DNA from: Anaerotignum sp.
GTDB taxonomy: Bacteria; Bacillota; Clostridia; Lachnospirales; Anaerotignaceae
Length of the DNA: 10,675 nucleotides
Assembly (NCBI GenBank): GCA_017442465.1
Contig: JAFRZQ010000285.1
Span: 1-10,675, forward strand
Direction: 5' to 3'
The translations under genes were made by a program, and so were the position numbers. The notes under the pieces were generated by a model. That model was not told the origin of the DNA. It worked only from the letters and a program-made list of their open reading frames with translations, and ran no database searches. Positions 1 through 7,642 of this stretch are shown here, in pieces (the first letter of the stretch is position 1; every line of letters starts with the position of its first letter).

Positions 1-2487
1 AAGGATGACGGGCTGAAAAAGATCGGGAAACTGATGCTGCCGGTTATGGTGGGTACATGGATCCAGCCTATCAACTATATGATCAATGCCAGATTTGCTT
101 CTCAGCTTTCCAACGGGGAGCTGGGCGTGACCTCTCTGGGCTATGCCAATAATCTGTACACCATCATCGTTGGGGTGTTCGTTTTGGCCATTGCCAATAT
201 GGTGTTCCCGAAATTCTCCCGGATGACGGAGGACAAAAAGGAATTTGGTCTGGCGGTAAGAAATACGCTGAAAGCCATGATTTTCCTCTTGATCCCCATG
301 ACGGTTGGCCTGATGGCGCTGGCAGAGCCTGTGGTAACACTGATCTACAAACGCGGTGAATTTGACCTTCTGGCAACGGAACTGACCTCCGCGGCATTGT
401 TCTTCTTTGCCCTGGGTATGGTTGGCTATGGTGTGCAGAATATTCTGAGCCGTGCTTTCTATGCAAATCAGGATGGGAAAACACCCTTTTATTCCGGTCT
501 GGTTTCCATTATCATCAATGCGGTTCTGTGTGCGTTGCTGCTGAAGCCTATGGGCATCGGCGGTCTGGCACTGGCGGCGGCGGTATCCTCTACAGCGGCG
601 GCACTGGTATTGATGGTGCCTGCGGTGAAGCAGTATCCTGATATTCTGGATAGATCCTTGGCAGGGCAGATATTGAAGATGGCTGTGGCAGCCTTCGGTA
701 TGCTGGTGCTGGTGCAGGCATTCAAAATGGCAGTGCCAAAAGTTTTCGGCGGTACAGTATGCCTTCTGGTGCAGCTTTGCGGCTGCGGTGGTTTGGGCGT
801 AGTGTCCTATATGGTTTTTGCAAAGATCCTCAGAATCGAAGAAAGCGATTTTGTGTTTGATATGGTAAAGAAAATCCTCGGCAGAGGAAAGGGCGGCGAA
901 GCGGCAGGATCTGCAGAAGCACCCAAGAAGAAAAAGAAAAAACGGAGAACCTATTCTATGATCGAAAAGATGTCTTTCCTAATTGAAGATAGTTTCTGCT
1001 TCCGTTTCATTGCGCGCATCTGGAACATTCTGGCGGTCCTGTGGACAGACAGCATTGCCGGCGGCATCTGGGCAAAGATCTGCCGCGGTTGGGCAAATGC
1101 CTTTGAAAACAGTGCCATCCTGAATTTCTTCCGGGCGAACTGGGACAAGCATCTTTCCAGCCAGAGTGGCATTCTGCCCCGCTTCTGGAGAAATCTGACA
1201 GGCTGGAGCGGCATGGCGGTGCGCAGAAGAAATAATGCCTTTGCGGCGGCTGTGGGAGAAAGTTTCCTGTTCCGTCTGTTTAATCAGAATTTCCTGATTT
1301 TGTGCCTGGCGGCCATCGTGGCGGCGACCCCTATCCTGCCAACGATGCTTCTGGCGGTGATGGTTCTGGCAACCTTTGCACTGTACTTCATCCAGCTGTT
1401 CCTTGGCAGGGTGAAGGCACAGAAAACGACAATGGTGAGTGTTCTTTTGGGTTGTTTTGCGGTGTGTATCTTTTATGCGGGTACTACAAGCTTTGCCTTT
1501 CCGACAGCGGCACTGTCCATGTGTCTGTTCCTGATTTTGATGGCGGTGTTCTTTGTGGCGAAGGATGCGGTGGATACGGAAGAAAAACTGGATTTTGTGC
1601 TGTGGGTCCTGATCAGTATGGGGGCACTCATTGCCCTGTATGCGGTATATCAGTATATCGTAGGTGTGGAAATGGATGCGGCCTGGGTGGATGCCAACAG
1701 CTTTGATATCACAACAAGAGCCTATGCAACCTTTACGAACCCTAACGTTTTGGGTGAATATCTGATTCTGGTAGGTTCTCTGGCGGCAGGCATGATGTGG
1801 AAAATGAGAAACTGGGTCGGCAAACTGTATTATACAGCCTGCTTCGGTCTGGTATGTCTGGGGCTGGTGGCTACCGGTTCTCGCGGTGCTATGCTGGGGC
1901 TGATGTTCTCTGCGGGGCTGTTCGTTTTGCTTTCTGAAAAGAGACTCATCCCTCTGGGGATCGTTCTGCTTCTGATGATGCCTTTTATCCTGCCTGCAAG
2001 CCTGTGGGCAAGACTGGCAAGCTCCATCACTATGAGCGACTCTTCTTCCCTGTACCGTATGTCTATCTATAGTGCGTCCTTTGATATGATCGAACACTAC
2101 TGGCAGACCGGTATCGGTATTGGAGCATTCAACGAAGTATATCCGCTGTTCGCCCGTGAGGCGGCCAATGCGTATCATTCCCATAACCTGTTCCTGCAGG
2201 AATTTATTGAACTGGGGATCGTGGGTTTCAGTATTCTGATCCTGCTGATCGTATTCTTTTTCCAGAAACTGTACAGCGGAATGAGAGTGGTGCCGAAGAG
2301 ATTCAAATTCCTTTTGGGTGCGGTATTCGGTGGCTTTGGCGGTTTGCTGCTGCAGGGCCTGACAGACCATCTGTGGTTTGACTATAGTATCGTGCTGTTC
2401 TTCTGGTGTTATATCGGTCTGGGTATGGCGGCAGTGAGAGTTGGCATGAAGATGAACGAAAGAGAAACGGAGGAGTATAAGAGATGA
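1..2487 (+). CDS. MurJ-type lipid flippase fused to an O-antigen ligase/polymerase-like domain (5' partial)
   Basis: The frame is open from base 1, so the gene begins upstream; the first visible ATG (34) is internal. Counting codons from base 1, residues 1-290 resemble the C-terminal half of MurJ/MviN (about TM7-14 of 14), the polytopic flippase family that moves undecaprenyl-linked precursors across the membrane. Residues 300-319 form a charged linker ending in a Lys/Arg run. Residues 320-828 form a second polytopic domain like O-antigen ligase/Wzy (PF04932-type): hydrophobic helices, the T-G-S-R-G motif with R628, and a large external loop with Y-H-S-H-N-L-F (H728, N729) before the last helices. 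This family polymerises or ligates lipid-linked glycans at the outer membrane face. These domains are normally separate proteins; 509 residues suffices for a complete ligase. The stop overlaps the next start as ATGA. The flippase substrate may be lipid II or the polymer unit made by the neighbouring genes; context favours the latter, as inference. Domain calls are secure, the single-protein status less so (see the 925-961 entry). Confidence 0.88.
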   Translation, partial: KDDGLKKIGKLMLPVMVGTWIQPINYMINARFASQLSNGELGVTSLGYANNLYTIIVGVFVLAIANMVFPKFSRMTEDKKEFGLAVRNTLKAMIFLLIPMTVGLMALAEPVVTLIYKRGEFDLLATELTSAALFFFALGMVGYGVQNILSRAFYANQDGKTPFYSGLVSIIINAVLCALLLKPMGIGGLALAAAVSSTAAALVLMVPAVKQYPDILDRSLAGQILKMAVAAFGMLVLVQAFKMAVPKVFGGTVCLLVQLCGCGGLGVVSYMVFAKILRIEESDFVFDMVKKILGRGKGGEAAGSAEAPKKKKKKRRTYSMIEKMSFLIEDSFCFRFIARIWNILAVLWTDSIAGGIWAKICRGWANAFENSAILNFFRANWDKHLSSQSGILPRFWRNLTGWSGMAVRRRNNAFAAAVGESFLFRLFNQNFLILCLAAIVAATPILPTMLLAVMVLATFALYFIQLFLGRVKAQKTTMVSVLLGCFAVCIFYAGTTSFAFPTAALSMCLFLILMAVFFVAKDAVDTEEKLDFVLWVLISMGALIALYAVYQYIVGVEMDAAWVDANSFDITTRAYATFTNPNVLGEYLILVGSLAAGMMWKMRNWVGKLYYTACFGLVCLGLVATGSRGAMLGLMFSAGLFVLLSEKRLIPLGIVLLLMMPFILPASLWARLASSITMSDSSSLYRMSIYSASFDMIEHYWQTGIGIGAFNEVYPLFAREAANAYHSHNLFLQEFIELGIVGFSILILLIVFFFQKLYSGMRVVPKRFKFLLGAVFGGFGGLLLQGLTDHLWFDYSIVLFFWCYIGLGMAAVRVGMKMNERETEEYKR
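925..961 (+). other. A-rich fusion junction with a cryptic ATGA stop/start overlap
   Basis: The MurJ-ligase junction is an A/G tract encoding six lysines and two arginines and including an A6 run (937-942). Just downstream is ATGA (958-961). Its ATG is in the present reading frame and would start a 509-residue stand-alone ligase. Its TGA (959-961) lies in the frame that would be read from the MurJ part if the tract had one base fewer. The same ATGA arrangement occurs at the next two gene junctions. A possible ribosome-binding site, GGAG (945-948), lies 9 nt before the ATG. This is read directly from the sequence. Whether it reflects a natural fusion, slippage or a one-base sequencing error cannot be decided here. 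Confidence 0.6.
988..1221 (+). repeat. Degenerate ~20-residue protein repeat between flippase and ligase domains
   Basis: Within the fusion protein, four successive segments each begin with an acidic or amide residue plus serine (S331, S351, S371, S389, counting from base 1; spacing 20, 20, 18). Each continues with hydrophobic and aromatic residues, a basic residue and a tryptophan (W341, W364, W381, W396). A fifth, displaced element with Glu-Ser-Phe-Leu-Phe-Arg follows at 420-425. The segments look like amphipathic helices rich in Trp and Arg, suited to lying on the cytoplasmic membrane surface. The repeat is at protein level only and degenerate. The function is unknown. Confidence 0.45.
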
Positions 2488-3671
2488 AAGAAAAATTAAT
2501 GGAGAAAAAAGAACTCCTCATAAAAAAAGCAAAAGAGAAGCTGCCGGAAAAGAAAGAACGGACAGGGGATAAAATCAAGGTCCTGCATATTCTGACAGAT
2601 AAAAACATTGGCGGTGCAGGCCGCTGGCTTCTGTACTATTTGAAATATCATAACAGAAATGCCTTTCAGGTAAAGGTGGTTCTGCCCCATGACAGCCTGC
2701 TGGCGGATGCGGTGAAAGCGCTGGATGTGCCCGTGATCGCCATGGAGGAAATGGAGGACAGATCCTTCGATAAAAAAGCGATGAAGGCCCTGGTAAAACT
2801 GTTTAAGGAAGAAAAGCCGGATATCGTGCATACCCATGCCAGCATGACAGCCAGAATGGCGGCGAGAGCGGCAATGGTTCCTTCCATTTTTAACACAAAG
2901 CACTGTATGGAATCTGCTCCCGGAATCCTGCCTAAGAAAATCGTGCGCAGAGAAGTGAATGCGGCTTTCAGTGATAAGATCATTGCCGTGAGCCGTGCGG
3001 TACGCAGAAGTATGGTCCATGCAGGTACAAGCCCTGAGCAGATCGCTGTGGTGTATAACGGCATTGAGCCGATTGCTATCCCTGCTGCAGAGGAAAAGGC
3101 GGCATTGCTGCAGTCCTACGGTGGTAAGGCGGGCGAAATGGTTGTGGGCATGGTGGCAAGGCTGGAAGAAGTGAAAGACCATGAAACCTTCCTGCTGGCG
3201 GCACAGAATGTGCTGGAACACCGCAGGGATGTGCGATTCTACATTGTGGGTGACGGCAGCCTGAGAGATGAACTGGAAAGACGTGCATACGAACTGGGCA
3301 TCAGTTCCAATGTGACTTTTACAGGGTTCATCAAGGACGTGGAAAAGATCGAAGCGGCACTGGATATCGCAGTCATCACTTCCAAAGCGGAAGCACTGTG
3401 TCTGTCTATCATTGAAAGCATGATCGCGGGTATCCCTGCGGTGGGGACGGACAGCGGCGGCGTGGCGGAAGTCATCAAGCATGGCGAAAACGGCTTTCTT
3501 GTTCCCATCGGTGATGCCGATCAGCTGGCGGAACGAATCGAAGAATTGCTGGCGGATGATGCAAAACGCAAAGCATTCGGGGAACATGCGAAAAAGCATG
3601 CAGAAAGCATGTTTATGGCGGATAAGATGACAAAGCGTATCGAAAAACTCTATCTGGAGGCAAGAAAATGA
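2484..3671 (+). CDS. GT4-family glycosyltransferase
   Basis: This 395-residue cytoplasmic, probably membrane-associated glycosyltransferase has a GT-B fold of the GT4 family. It transfers a sugar from a nucleotide-sugar donor to a growing lipid-linked glycan; donor and acceptor cannot be read from sequence. Residues 1-30 are a Lys/Glu-rich amphipathic extension that may bind membrane or partners. The N-terminal Rossmann domain begins near residue 31 with the Gly-Gly-Ala-Gly-Arg acceptor-side loop (43-47), followed by a V-H-T-H segment. The C-terminal donor domain carries V-A-R-L-E-E-V-K-D and an intact EX7E motif (E303 and E311), then a G-G-V-A-E-V loop. Length is normal for the family. The start is supported by GGAGGAG (2469-2475), 8 nt before an ATG that overlaps the previous stop, implying translational coupling to the flippase/ligase gene. 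The stop likewise overlaps the next start. It most likely adds one sugar of the wall polymer unit. Confidence 0.9.
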   Translation: MKEKLMEKKELLIKKAKEKLPEKKERTGDKIKVLHILTDKNIGGAGRWLLYYLKYHNRNAFQVKVVLPHDSLLADAVKALDVPVIAMEEMEDRSFDKKAMKALVKLFKEEKPDIVHTHASMTARMAARAAMVPSIFNTKHCMESAPGILPKKIVRREVNAAFSDKIIAVSRAVRRSMVHAGTSPEQIAVVYNGIEPIAIPAAEEKAALLQSYGGKAGEMVVGMVARLEEVKDHETFLLAAQNVLEHRRDVRFYIVGDGSLRDELERRAYELGISSNVTFTGFIKDVEKIEAALDIAVITSKAEALCLSIIESMIAGIPAVGTDSGGVAEVIKHGENGFLVPIGDADQLAERIEELLADDAKRKAFGEHAKKHAESMFMADKMTKRIEKLYLEARK

Positions 3672-4153
3672 AAAGTAAGAAATTATTCGGTGTGTTTAAC
3701 ATTGTAGATATCATATTGATCCTGATCGTGATCGCAGCAGCGGCGGTGGGGGCGAAAATGTTCCTTGGCGGCGGCAGCACAGACGCAGCGGCGGAAACAA
3801 AAACATATTCCTATGTAGTCATGGGGCAGGAAGTGCTGGAGGAAACAGCGGATTTTCCTGTGGTGGGCGGCAATGCCTATAACAGTTCCACTTCTGCATA
3901 TCTGGGCACTGTGAAGGAAGTGGCAACAGAGCAGTTCACAGAAACTGTTTATGACAAGGATACAAGTAAGTTCCATAAAGTGCCTGTGGAAGGCTACAGC
4001 AACATTTATGTGACCATTGAAGGTCCCGGTACAGAAACGGAAAAGGACATTACAGTGAACGGTACCACAGTAAAGACCGGTATGGAACTGAATGTGAAAG
4101 GCAAGGGCTATGCTTTTAAGGGCATTGTAGTAGAAGTAAGGGATGGTGAGTGA
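3668..4153 (+). CDS. DUF4330-like single-pass membrane protein, copy 1
   Basis: The protein has 161 residues: a short cytoplasmic start with the K-L-F-G-x-F-N-I-V-D motif typical of DUF4330 proteins, one membrane helix at about residues 12-30, and an exported domain rich in predicted beta strands (residues 38-161). That domain carries G-T-V-K-E-V, a T-I-E-G-P segment and a Lys-Thr-Gly-Met-Glu-Leu-Asn-Val segment, all echoed in the next gene. The helix is not followed by an obvious signal-peptidase site, so it probably stays anchored facing outward. The molecular function of DUF4330 is unknown; family assignment is from remembered motif pattern. The ATG overlaps the glycosyltransferase stop as ATGA, with GGAGG (3656-3660) 7 nt upstream, so the start is well supported. 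Being embedded in a glycan operon suggests a role in polymer assembly, export or attachment (inference). Confidence 0.75.
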   Translation: MKSKKLFGVFNIVDIILILIVIAAAAVGAKMFLGGGSTDAAAETKTYSYVVMGQEVLEETADFPVVGGNAYNSSTSAYLGTVKEVATEQFTETVYDKDTSKFHKVPVEGYSNIYVTIEGPGTETEKDITVNGTTVKTGMELNVKGKGYAFKGIVVEVRDGE

Positions 4154-4154
4154 T

Positions 4155-4655
4155 ATGGCAAGAAGAAAACCAAATATTGTGGATATCCTCATTATTATTG
4201 TTGTGATCGCTCTGGCGGCCCTGGCGGTGTTCAAACTGGGCGTGGTCAATAAAAACGAAGCTACAGGCGTGGGCGATGCGGCAGAAACAAAAATGATCAC
4301 AGCATTCATCGATGAAGTGCGTATGCCTACAGTAAATGCCCTTCATGAAGGGGATCAGATTTTTGATGAAAAAACAGGCATCTGCATCGGCACGATCAAA
4401 GAAGTGAGCCATAAGCCTTATCTGAAAAGCGTGATCGCTGCAAACGGCAGCGTGCAGCAGGTGGAATACCCTGACTATTACAGCATCAGCCTGACCATTG
4501 AAGGCCCTGTGGTGGAAAAGGAAGAAGGCTATTTTGTGGAAGGCGTTGTGGAACTGAAGACGAACTCCGAAATGAATGTGATCACAAAATATGCAAAACC
4601 CGTAATCAAGGTGACAGGTATCAGTGACGGAGGGTTAGGAAATGAAGAAGTATAA
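4155..4655 (+). CDS. DUF4330-like single-pass membrane protein, copy 2
   Basis: This 166-residue paralogue of the preceding protein has the same plan: a basic N-terminus, N-I-V-D-I leading into a single membrane helix, then an extracytoplasmic domain. Shared segments include A-A-E-T-K after the helix, G-T-x-K-E-V, a tyrosine followed by x-x-I-x-x-T-I-E-G-P, and a Lys-Thr-then-Met-x-x-x-Val segment near the C-terminus. It lacks the K-L-F-G stretch and is otherwise strongly diverged, so this is an old duplication. The ATG at 4155 is preferred: it has GGTGAG (4145-4150) 4 nt upstream and lies 1 nt after the previous stop. An in-frame ATG at 4143 would add four residues and overlap the upstream gene, and is possible. 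The 3' end overlaps the next gene by 14 nt. The function is unknown; the two copies may form a heteromer (inference). Confidence 0.72.
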   Translation: MARRKPNIVDILIIIVVIALAALAVFKLGVVNKNEATGVGDAAETKMITAFIDEVRMPTVNALHEGDQIFDEKTGICIGTIKEVSHKPYLKSVIAANGSVQQVEYPDYYSISLTIEGPVVEKEEGYFVEGVVELKTNSEMNVITKYAKPVIKVTGISDGGLGNEEV

Positions 4656-6885
4656 GATTCTGATGGTTCTGATGGGGCTGGAGATCGGCGGCGCGGAGAC
4701 TCACGTTGTGGAACTTTCCAAGGAACTGAAAAAACAGGGCTATGACATTATCGTTGCTTCTAACGGCGGCGTATATGAAAAGGAATTGGCTGAGGCTGGT
4801 ATCCGTCATTATCATGCACCTCTGAATGAAAGAAATGTACTGAAAATGGCACGCTCCTATTTCATTCTGAAAAAGGTCATCAAAAAAGAAAAAGTAGATA
4901 TCGTCCATTCCCATGCCAGAATCCCCAGCTTTGTCTGCGGCCTGCTGAAAAGAAGAATGAAGGATGCATTTACATTCGTGACTTCTGCTCACTGGGTATT
5001 CTACACAGGCATGGGTCTGAAATATATTTCCAACTGGGGGCAGAAAGTCGTTGCGGTCAGCGATGACATCCGTGATTATCTGATGGAAAACTACCGTGTG
5101 CGTTATGAAGATATTTTCGTGACCATCAATGGTATCGATACAGCGAAGTTCTCCCCTGACACAGATCAGTCTAAAATCAGAGCGGAATTTGGTCTGAAGG
5201 AAGAAGAACCCACACTGGTGTATGTCAGCCGTATGGATGAAAGCCGTGCTCTGGTGGCAAGACAGCTGATCGCCTTAGGGCCTAAACTGGCGAAAGCGAT
5301 CCCCGGTCTGAGAATGCTGATCGTTGGCGGCGGTGATGTTTATGACGAACTGGCGGAAAAAACAAAAGAAACCAATGCAGTGATCGGCAGAGAATGTATC
5401 ACTATGACCGGCGGCAGAACCGATATCAATGAACTGGTTTCCGTTGGTGATGTATTCGTCGGCGTAAGCCGTGCGGCACTGGAAGCCATGGCGGCGGAAA
5501 AACCTGTTGTGGTTGCCGGTAACGAAGGCTATATTGGTCTCTTCGGCAGAGATAAACTGGAACTGGCGCAGGAAAACAACTTCTGCTGCCGCGGCTGCGA
5601 AATGTCCAATGAAGACCTGCTGTTCCGGGATGTGGTCCATGCCTTCAACGAAATGACAGAAGATGAACGCAAGGCTATGGGCGCTTACGGCAGAGAAGTC
5701 ATCTTCGAATATTATTCTGTAACGAAAATGGCAAATGACTGTGTGAATGCCTACCATGCAGCATATAAGGAAACAAGAGTACCTCAGTATCATGTGGTGA
5801 TGAGTGGGTACTATGGCTTTAATAACACGGGCGATGAAGCGATTATGCTTTCCATGCACAAGAATATTCAGCAGCTGGGGGATAATTACCATATCACCGT
5901 ACTGTCTAATAAGCCGAAAGAAACCAAGGAGAAATATGGGATCGAAGCGGTGTATCGTTTTGGCCTGAGGGATGTGTTCCATGCCATCCGCAAATGTGAT
6001 GTGCTCCTTTCCGGCGGCGGTTCTCTGCTGCAGGACAGCACCTCTACCCGTTCTCTGATGTATTATCTTTCCATTACAGCTATGGCGAAGATGATGCGAA
6101 AGAAAGTGATGCTCTATGCCAACGGCATCGGCCCTGTTTCCGGTAAGCGCAACCGCAGACTGGTGAAACAGGTGGTCAATAAGGCGGACCTGATCACTCT
6201 GCGTGAAGAAAATTCTTATGAAGAACTGCTTTCCATGGGTGTGAATCCCAAGAAATGTTTTGTGACAGCAGACCCCGTATTTACCATGAATGGCATTACA
6301 GAAGCACAGGCCAGGGAACTGCTGGAAGCAGAAGGCGTACCCATGGATAAACCCATTGTGGTAGTATCTGTCCGCAACTGGAAGGACATGGATAAATTTA
6401 TCGGCAAGTTTGCCCAGATGTGTGATACCATCGTGGAAAAATATAATAGAAACATTGTATTCCTCGGCATGCAGATGCCAAATGATATTACAGTGAGCGA
6501 AAGGGTTCGCAGCAAAATGAAACAGAATGCGTATATCCTGAAAAATAACCATTCTCCTTACGAAGTGATGGGTATCATTTCTCAGGCGGACTTTATCCTG
6601 TCCATGCGTCTGCATACCCTGATCTTTGCAGCAAGACAGAGAGTTCCTCTCATTGGTTTCGTTTACGATCCCAAGATCGAATATTATCTGGACAAGCTGG
6701 ATATGCCCAGCGGCGGCAGCCTGAAGGAGTTCGATCCTGCGAAGACGCTGGAATATGTGGATGATGTGATCGGCAATAAAGCGGTTTATGTGGAAAAACT
6801 TGCGAAGAAAGAAGCGGAACTGGAAAAAATGGCACACAGAAACGAAAAATATCTGGCGAAGCTTTTGGAACGCGTGAAGAAATAA
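4642..6885 (+). CDS. csaB: GT4 glycosyltransferase-CsaB polysaccharide pyruvyl transferase fusion
   Basis: This 747-residue cytoplasmic protein has two enzyme domains. Residues 1-378 form a GT-B fold of GT4 type: G-G-A-E-T near the N-terminus, V-H-S-H, V-S-R-M and L-E-A-M-A (E281). The first Glu of the usual EX7E motif is Val at 273, so activity may be altered. Residues 384-747 match the CsaB/pyruvyl transferase family (PF04230): S-G-Y-Y-G-F-x-N-x-G-D-E-A (388-400), G-G-G-S-L-L-Q-D (458-465), N-G-I-G-P (494-498) and the R-L-H motif (R656, H658). CsaB transfers pyruvate from phosphoenolpyruvate as a ketal onto a sugar of the secondary cell-wall polymer, the ligand for SLH domains of S-layer-type proteins. 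CsaB proteins are usually about 350-380 residues, so the N-terminal half is an added enzyme. GGAGGG (4629-4634) lies 7 nt before the ATG. No ribosome-binding site is visible near M387, so a separate CsaB start is unlikely. Confidence 0.88.
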   Translation: MKKYKILMVLMGLEIGGAETHVVELSKELKKQGYDIIVASNGGVYEKELAEAGIRHYHAPLNERNVLKMARSYFILKKVIKKEKVDIVHSHARIPSFVCGLLKRRMKDAFTFVTSAHWVFYTGMGLKYISNWGQKVVAVSDDIRDYLMENYRVRYEDIFVTINGIDTAKFSPDTDQSKIRAEFGLKEEEPTLVYVSRMDESRALVARQLIALGPKLAKAIPGLRMLIVGGGDVYDELAEKTKETNAVIGRECITMTGGRTDINELVSVGDVFVGVSRAALEAMAAEKPVVVAGNEGYIGLFGRDKLELAQENNFCCRGCEMSNEDLLFRDVVHAFNEMTEDERKAMGAYGREVIFEYYSVTKMANDCVNAYHAAYKETRVPQYHVVMSGYYGFNNTGDEAIMLSMHKNIQQLGDNYHITVLSNKPKETKEKYGIEAVYRFGLRDVFHAIRKCDVLLSGGGSLLQDSTSTRSLMYYLSITAMAKMMRKKVMLYANGIGPVSGKRNRRLVKQVVNKADLITLREENSYEELLSMGVNPKKCFVTADPVFTMNGITEAQARELLEAEGVPMDKPIVVVSVRNWKDMDKFIGKFAQMCDTIVEKYNRNIVFLGMQMPNDITVSERVRSKMKQNAYILKNNHSPYEVMGIISQADFILSMRLHTLIFAARQRVPLIGFVYDPKIEYYLDKLDMPSGGSLKEFDPAKTLEYVDDVIGNKAVYVEKLAKKEAELEKMAHRNEKYLAKLLERVKK

Positions 6886-6898
6886 GGGGGCATTTGGA

Positions 6899-7633
6899 AT
6901 GAGAAAACTGACTCATGTTTTGGGCGTACCTTTTGATGCAGTGACTATGGAAGAGGCTGTGGCGAAGGCGAAAAAACTGCTGACAACAGAAGGACAGCAT
7001 ATCATCTGCACACCAAATCCGGAAATCGTTATGGAAGCCCAGAAGGATGCGGTCCTGATGGATATCCTTCATGAAGCGGATATGGTGGTGCCTGACGGCA
7101 TCGGCGTTGTTTGGGCATCCAAATACAGTGAAATTCGTCTGACAGAACGTGTGGCGGGCTTTGATCTGACCCAGAACCTGATGGCAGAACTGGCGGCAAC
7201 AGACCATACTTTCTATTTCTTTGGCGGGGCGCCCGGTGTGGCATCTGCAGCTGCGAGAAAAATGGCAAAAAAATATCCTGGTCTGAAGATCGTTGGTGTG
7301 CATAACGGCTATTTTGACGAAAAAGAAGAAAAGCGTATCATTCAGGACATAAAAGCGAAATCTCCGTCCATACTGTTAGTAGGACTGGGGGCACCCAAGC
7401 AGGAAAAATGGATCTATGATAATCTGCGCCTGATCGATGCGAAGATTGCCATTGGCGTAGGCGGCAGCTTTGACGTAATGGCCGGCAATGTGAAACGGGC
7501 ACCTAAGATCTTCCAGAAGCTTGGCCTGGAATGGTTCCACAGACTCATCACACAGCCTACACGCTGGAAACGCATGATGCGTCTGCCGAAATTTGCGCTG
7601 ACAGTCCTGAAAACAAAAGGACGCAAGGTGTAA
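6899..7633 (+). CDS. tagA: WecG/TagA/CpsF-family N-acetylmannosaminyltransferase-like enzyme
   Basis: This is a 244-residue GT26-family glycosyltransferase. TagA adds N-acetylmannosamine from its UDP form to undecaprenyl-PP-GlcNAc, the second step of linkage-unit synthesis for teichoic acids and related wall polymers; WecG and CpsF relatives use similar lipid acceptors. The sequence has the T-P-N motif (T38, N40), the catalytic-type Asp in V-V-P-D-G-I-G (D66), a G-G-A-P-G-V loop, V-G-L-G-A-P-K-Q-E near the middle, and G-V-G-G-x-F-D. It also has a basic C-terminal tail (F-H-R-L-x-x-x-P-x-R-W-K-R) like the membrane-docking appendage of TagA. Length is normal. AAGGGGG (6884-6890), 8 nt before the ATG, supports the start, 13 nt after csaB. 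In this operon it would begin the lipid-linked polymer later processed by the GT4s and CsaB. The exact sugar is not determinable. Confidence 0.9.
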   Translation: MRKLTHVLGVPFDAVTMEEAVAKAKKLLTTEGQHIICTPNPEIVMEAQKDAVLMDILHEADMVVPDGIGVVWASKYSEIRLTERVAGFDLTQNLMAELAATDHTFYFFGGAPGVASAAARKMAKKYPGLKIVGVHNGYFDEKEEKRIIQDIKAKSPSILLVGLGAPKQEKWIYDNLRLIDAKIAIGVGGSFDVMAGNVKRAPKIFQKLGLEWFHRLITQPTRWKRMMRLPKFALTVLKTKGRKV

Positions 7634-7642
7634 AAAAAGAAT

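Noticed and set aside
979..2370. Long minus-strand open frame (463 codons) opposite the ligase domain
   Set aside because: Its translation is rich in His, Gln, Arg and Cys with no recognisable domain, the pattern expected of an antisense shadow. The plus strand has clear family motifs throughout.
2496..3599. Minus-strand open frame (367 codons) opposite the GT4 gene
   Set aside because: Shadow frame with biased composition, no plausible family and no separate gene context.
5275..6837. Long minus-strand open frame (520 codons) opposite csaB
   Set aside because: His/Phe/Gln-rich low-sense translation without motifs, fully covered by the well-supported GT4-CsaB gene on the plus strand.
5801..6885. 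Separate CsaB gene starting at the internal ATG (5801, M387)
   Set aside because: No Shine-Dalgarno sequence is visible upstream of this ATG, the frame is continuous, and a start there would lose the first strand residues of the pyruvyl transferase domain.
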